This document shows positions 23,563 to 25,848 of a stretch of 25,848 nucleotides of DNA, in pieces. The notes below the pieces were generated by a model. It had not been told where the DNA came from. It searched no databases and saw only the letters and a list, made by a program, of their open reading frames with translations. The DNA comes from Burkholderiaceae bacterium. GTDB taxonomy: Bacteria > Pseudomonadota > Gammaproteobacteria > Burkholderiales > Burkholderiaceae. The stretch is from NCBI GenBank assembly GCA_030151165.1, contig JASLEM010000091.1, positions 1 through 25,848 of the forward strand, read 5' to 3'. A program made the translations under genes and the position numbers. The first letter of the stretch is position 1. Each line of letters begins with the position of its first letter.

Positions 23563-24958
23563 GCCAGCGCTGCTGGTATGCCTTCAGCTCGCGCGACGCG
23601 TGCGGCGCGGCTTCCTCGGTGCGCGGCGTCCACGACTGCGTGCCCGTCCACCGCGACAGCACCCACGCGCCGCGCGCGGTGCCCTCGAGCTCGTCGACAT
23701 TCACATGCACCGCATGCGGCGGCAGCAGCGCCGCGAGCACGCCGCAGACGACCGGGTTGCGTGCGATCGGGCCATCAAGCACCACCGGCGCGGTGCCGCC
23801 CAGGTGCTCGATCATCCACGCGGTGACCTGCGCGACGTAGAGCGACGCGAGGGTCGCGCGTTCCGCGGGCGCGAGCGCGGAGACGTCGATCGCGCCGCCG
23901 CCGTCGACGACCTCGCCGCGTCGTCCCATGAACGGGCCGCCCTGCGCCGACCACGCCGGCAGCGCCATGACGCCGCGGCGCACGAGGCCGTCCAGCACCT
24001 CGAGACTCGCGAGCGCCGGGTCGGCGCCGGAGCACAGCGCGAGCAGCTCGCGCCCGCCCATGAAGCGCGCGGTCGCGACCACCTCGTTGCGCACCGAGAC
24101 CATGCCCTGCAGGTCGCGCGCCGGGTCGAGCACGCGCAGCGGCGCGCCGGGCGCCATCGCCATCACCCAGGTGCCGCTCGACACCATCGTCATGCGCGGC
24201 CAGCTGCGCAGGTAGCCGGCGAGGCAGGCGTTGGTGTCGTGCACGCCGACGTGCACGCGCACGCCCGTCGGCAGGCCCAGCACGCTGGCGAGCTCCGGCC
24301 GCACCGGGCCGAGCACCTCCCAGGCGCGACGCATCGGCGCGAAGCGCCCGGCCCAGCCTTGGCGGCGCGCGAGCTCGGAGAAGCGGCCGCTCCGCGGCTC
24401 CCACAGGTGCGTGTGGCAGCCGAGCGACGAGACCTCGCTCGCGGCGCGCCCGCACAGCCACGCGGCCCAGAACTGCGGATACGGCACCAGGGTATCGGCC
24501 GTGGCGAACGTCTCGGCATGATGCTGCTGCAGCCAGGACAGCTGCGTCGCGACGTTGAGCCCGAGCGGCAGGTCCGGGCTGAGGCTGTCGTCGAACGCCG
24601 CGACCGCCTCGGCGCGCAGCGCGTCGTGGGCAGCGAAGCCGTCGAACTCGTAGTCGGGCACCGGCAACGCCAGCGAGTCGCCGCGCAGCGCGGCCAGGGA
24701 CGCGCCGTGCGTCGACACGATGATGCGATGCAGGCCGGCACGCAGCGCGCCGAGCGAGACGATCGCCTCGCCGAGCCAGGCGGCGATGCCGTCGGTGTCC
24801 AGCGCGAGGTAGGGCTTGCCGGGCATCTTCGCCTCGACGCTCTGGTTGACGCGCTCGCGCGACGCGACGAGCGCGCCGCCGGCGTCCACGAGCAGCAGCT
24901 TGACGCGCGTCTTGCCGACGTCGAGCACTGCCGTGAGGTCGCCGTCTCGCGCCATCAT
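23546..24958 (-). CDS. FGGY-family carbohydrate kinase, possibly L-rhamnose-linked (RhaK-like)
   Basis: A 470-aa sugar kinase of the FGGY family. The N-terminal phosphate motif is LDVGKTRVKLLLVD (12-25), the catalytic aspartate is D241 in GVHDTNACLAG, and SSGTWVMAMAP (260-270) is the following ATP-domain strand; FMGGREL and APVVLDGPIARNP fit the C-terminal ATP-binding lobe. The ATG at 24958 overlaps the stop of the ABC permease gene (ATGA), so kinase and permease are one operon. A kinase coupled directly to a ribose/rhamnose-type ABC permease is the arrangement of rhizobial rhamnose genes (rhaPQUK), where the kinase is also needed for uptake. The sugar is therefore inferred; rhamnulose, fuculose or another pentulose are alternatives. 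Confidence 0.85.
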   Translation of the reverse strand: MMARDGDLTAVLDVGKTRVKLLLVDAGGALVASRERVNQSVEAKMPGKPYLALDTDGIAAWLGEAIVSLGALRAGLHRIIVSTHGASLAALRGDSLALPVPDYEFDGFAAHDALRAEAVAAFDDSLSPDLPLGLNVATQLSWLQQHHAETFATADTLVPYPQFWAAWLCGRAASEVSSLGCHTHLWEPRSGRFSELARRQGWAGRFAPMRRAWEVLGPVRPELASVLGLPTGVRVHVGVHDTNACLAGYLRSWPRMTMVSSGTWVMAMAPGAPLRVLDPARDLQGMVSVRNEVVATARFMGGRELLALCSGADPALASLEVLDGLVRRGVMALPAWSAQGGPFMGRRGEVVDGGGAIDVSALAPAERATLASLYVAQVTAWMIEHLGGTAPVVLDGPIARNPVVCGVLAALLPPHAVHVNVDELEGTARGAWVLSRWTGTQSWTPRTEEAAPHASRELKAYQQRWLSRLD

Positions 24959-25848
24959 GCGGCGCGCGGCCTGAGGCGGCTCGCGCGGCGCAGGCCGGCG
25001 AGCGCGCGCGGCAGCACCATCGCGACGACCAGCAGCACGCCGACGATCATCGACATCACGATGCCCGCGACGTTGAGCATGCCGAGCCCGAACGTGAACG
25101 TGCCCAGCAGCACCGCGGCCAGCACGACGCCGACGAGGCTGCCGCGGCCGCCGGTGATCGCGACGCCGCCGAGGATGGCCATGGTGACGGCGTCGAGCTC
25201 CCAGCCGCTCGCGATGTTGGGCCGCGTGCTGCCGATGCGGCCGGTGAGCAGCACCGACGCCAGCGCCGCCATCACGCCCGCGAAGACGAACAGCCAGAAC
25301 CGGTTGCGGTTCACGGCGATGCCCGAGAAACGCGCCGCGATCGGGTTCGCGCCGGTCGCGTACAGCCGCCGCCCCCACACCGTCGCATGAGCCCAAACGG
25401 CCACGCCGAACGCGCAGGCGATGAAGACCAGCAGCTCGATCGGCGCGATGAACGCCGGCCAGCCGACCAGGTCGCCGATCGTGCCGTTGCCCAGCGTCGA
25501 CAGGGCCTCCGGGTAGCCGCCGATCGACTGGTCGCCCAGCGTCACCTGCGCGATGCCGCGGTACAGCGACAGCGTGCCAATCGTCACGACGATGGACGGC
25601 AGGCCCAGCCGCGTGACGAGCCAGCCGTTCAACGCGCCGCAGACGACGCCGCAGGCGAGCGCCGCGATCAGCATCAGCGCGAGCCCCGCGCCGTGCTGCA
25701 TCGCCAGGCCCATCGACAGCGAGCACAGCGCCATCGTCGCGGCGATCGAGAGGTCGATCTCGCCCGCGATGATCAGCAGCGCCATCGCGAGCGCGAGCAG
25801 GCCCTTCTCGCTGTAGTTGGTGCTGCTGTCGGCGAGCGCGCCGGCGTT
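24955..25848 (-). CDS. ABC sugar transporter permease, RbsC/RhaP-Q type (N-terminus beyond window)
   Basis: The frame is open to the right window edge, so the N-terminal part is missing. The visible 297 residues are hydrophobic with several membrane helices and carry the signatures of the BPD_transp_2 permeases that serve CUT2 sugar importers: LLIIAGEIDLSIAATMAL, LVTRLGLPSIVVTIGTLSLYRGIA, WGRRLYATGANPIAARFSGI, DAVTMAILGGVAITGGRGSLVG and the final GIVMSMIVGVLLVVAMVL. TEKGLLALA-like sequence (NYSEKGLLALAM) just inside the edge is also seen in rhamnose permeases. Downstream it overlaps the FGGY kinase gene. It would form a channel with another permease, an ATPase and a binding protein encoded further right. 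Confidence 0.9.
   Translation of the reverse strand, partial: NAGALADSSTNYSEKGLLALAMALLIIAGEIDLSIAATMALCSLSMGLAMQHGAGLALMLIAALACGVVCGALNGWLVTRLGLPSIVVTIGTLSLYRGIAQVTLGDQSIGGYPEALSTLGNGTIGDLVGWPAFIAPIELLVFIACAFGVAVWAHATVWGRRLYATGANPIAARFSGIAVNRNRFWLFVFAGVMAALASVLLTGRIGSTRPNIASGWELDAVTMAILGGVAITGGRGSLVGVVLAAVLLGTFTFGLGMLNVAGIVMSMIVGVLLVVAMVLPRALAGLRRASRLRPRAA

Noticed and set aside
1..25848. CRISPR arrays, tRNA or rRNA genes, insertion sequences, integrases
   Set aside because: Looked for repeats with regular spacers, tRNA-like cloverleaf signatures and transposase motifs; none seen.

Overview
The window is very GC-rich with codons heavily biased to G/C in third position. Gene types and arrangement (LacI-rbsK-rbsD, DUF2339/DUF3999 pair, DUF4124 secreted protein, BaeSR-like pair, ClsC-like phospholipase D lipoprotein, LysR regulator, sugar ABC transporter) point to a betaproteobacterium of the order Burkholderiales; the genus cannot be fixed from sequence reading alone.

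Layout. (1) 1-2116: 3' end of a ribose-type catabolic operon: LacI/RbsR-like repressor (truncated by the window edge), ribokinase and D-ribose pyranase, with tightly coupled start and stop codons. (2) 2250-8398: a giant DUF2339 membrane protein translationally coupled to a DUF3999 membrane-anchored protein (a known envelope pair of unknown function), then a secreted DUF4124 protein. (3) 8429-11644: an orphan OmpR-type response regulator on the minus strand, divergent from a BaeS-like histidine kinase and BaeR-like response regulator. The kinase carries a striking His/Asp-rich periplasmic insert that looks like a metal-binding sensor loop. (4) 11807-20778: the accessory and most interesting part. 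A winged-helix/STAND ATPase regulator converges on a minus-strand operon of a 71-aa peptide, a YcaO cyclodehydratase-family protein and a TfuA-like protein. YcaO plus TfuA is the known enzyme pair for peptide backbone thioamidation, so this looks like a small RiPP-type or protein-modification locus with an unfamiliar substrate. Divergent from it are a LuxR-type regulator, an unrecognised 430-aa protein, and a DyP-type heme peroxidase; a 78-aa zinc-ribbon protein closes the block on the minus strand. (5) 20984-23562: a ClsC-like two-HKD phospholipase D lipoprotein and a LysR regulator. (6) 23546-25848, minus strand: FGGY sugar kinase and a partial ABC sugar permease, resembling the L-rhamnose RhaP/Q-RhaK arrangement.

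How the genes may work together. Regions 1 and 6 are pentose/deoxyhexose uptake and phosphorylation. Region 3 is an envelope or metal stress sensing unit. In region 4 the two regulators (STAND and LuxR-type) flank the peptide-ycaO-tfuA operon, and dyad symmetries sit in both regulator promoter regions; the peroxidase operon may be part of the same island, but a functional link to the YcaO/TfuA chemistry is inference. No tRNA, rRNA, CRISPR array, insertion sequence or integrase was seen. All gene calls come from reading the protein sequences against remembered family motifs; no database search was run.
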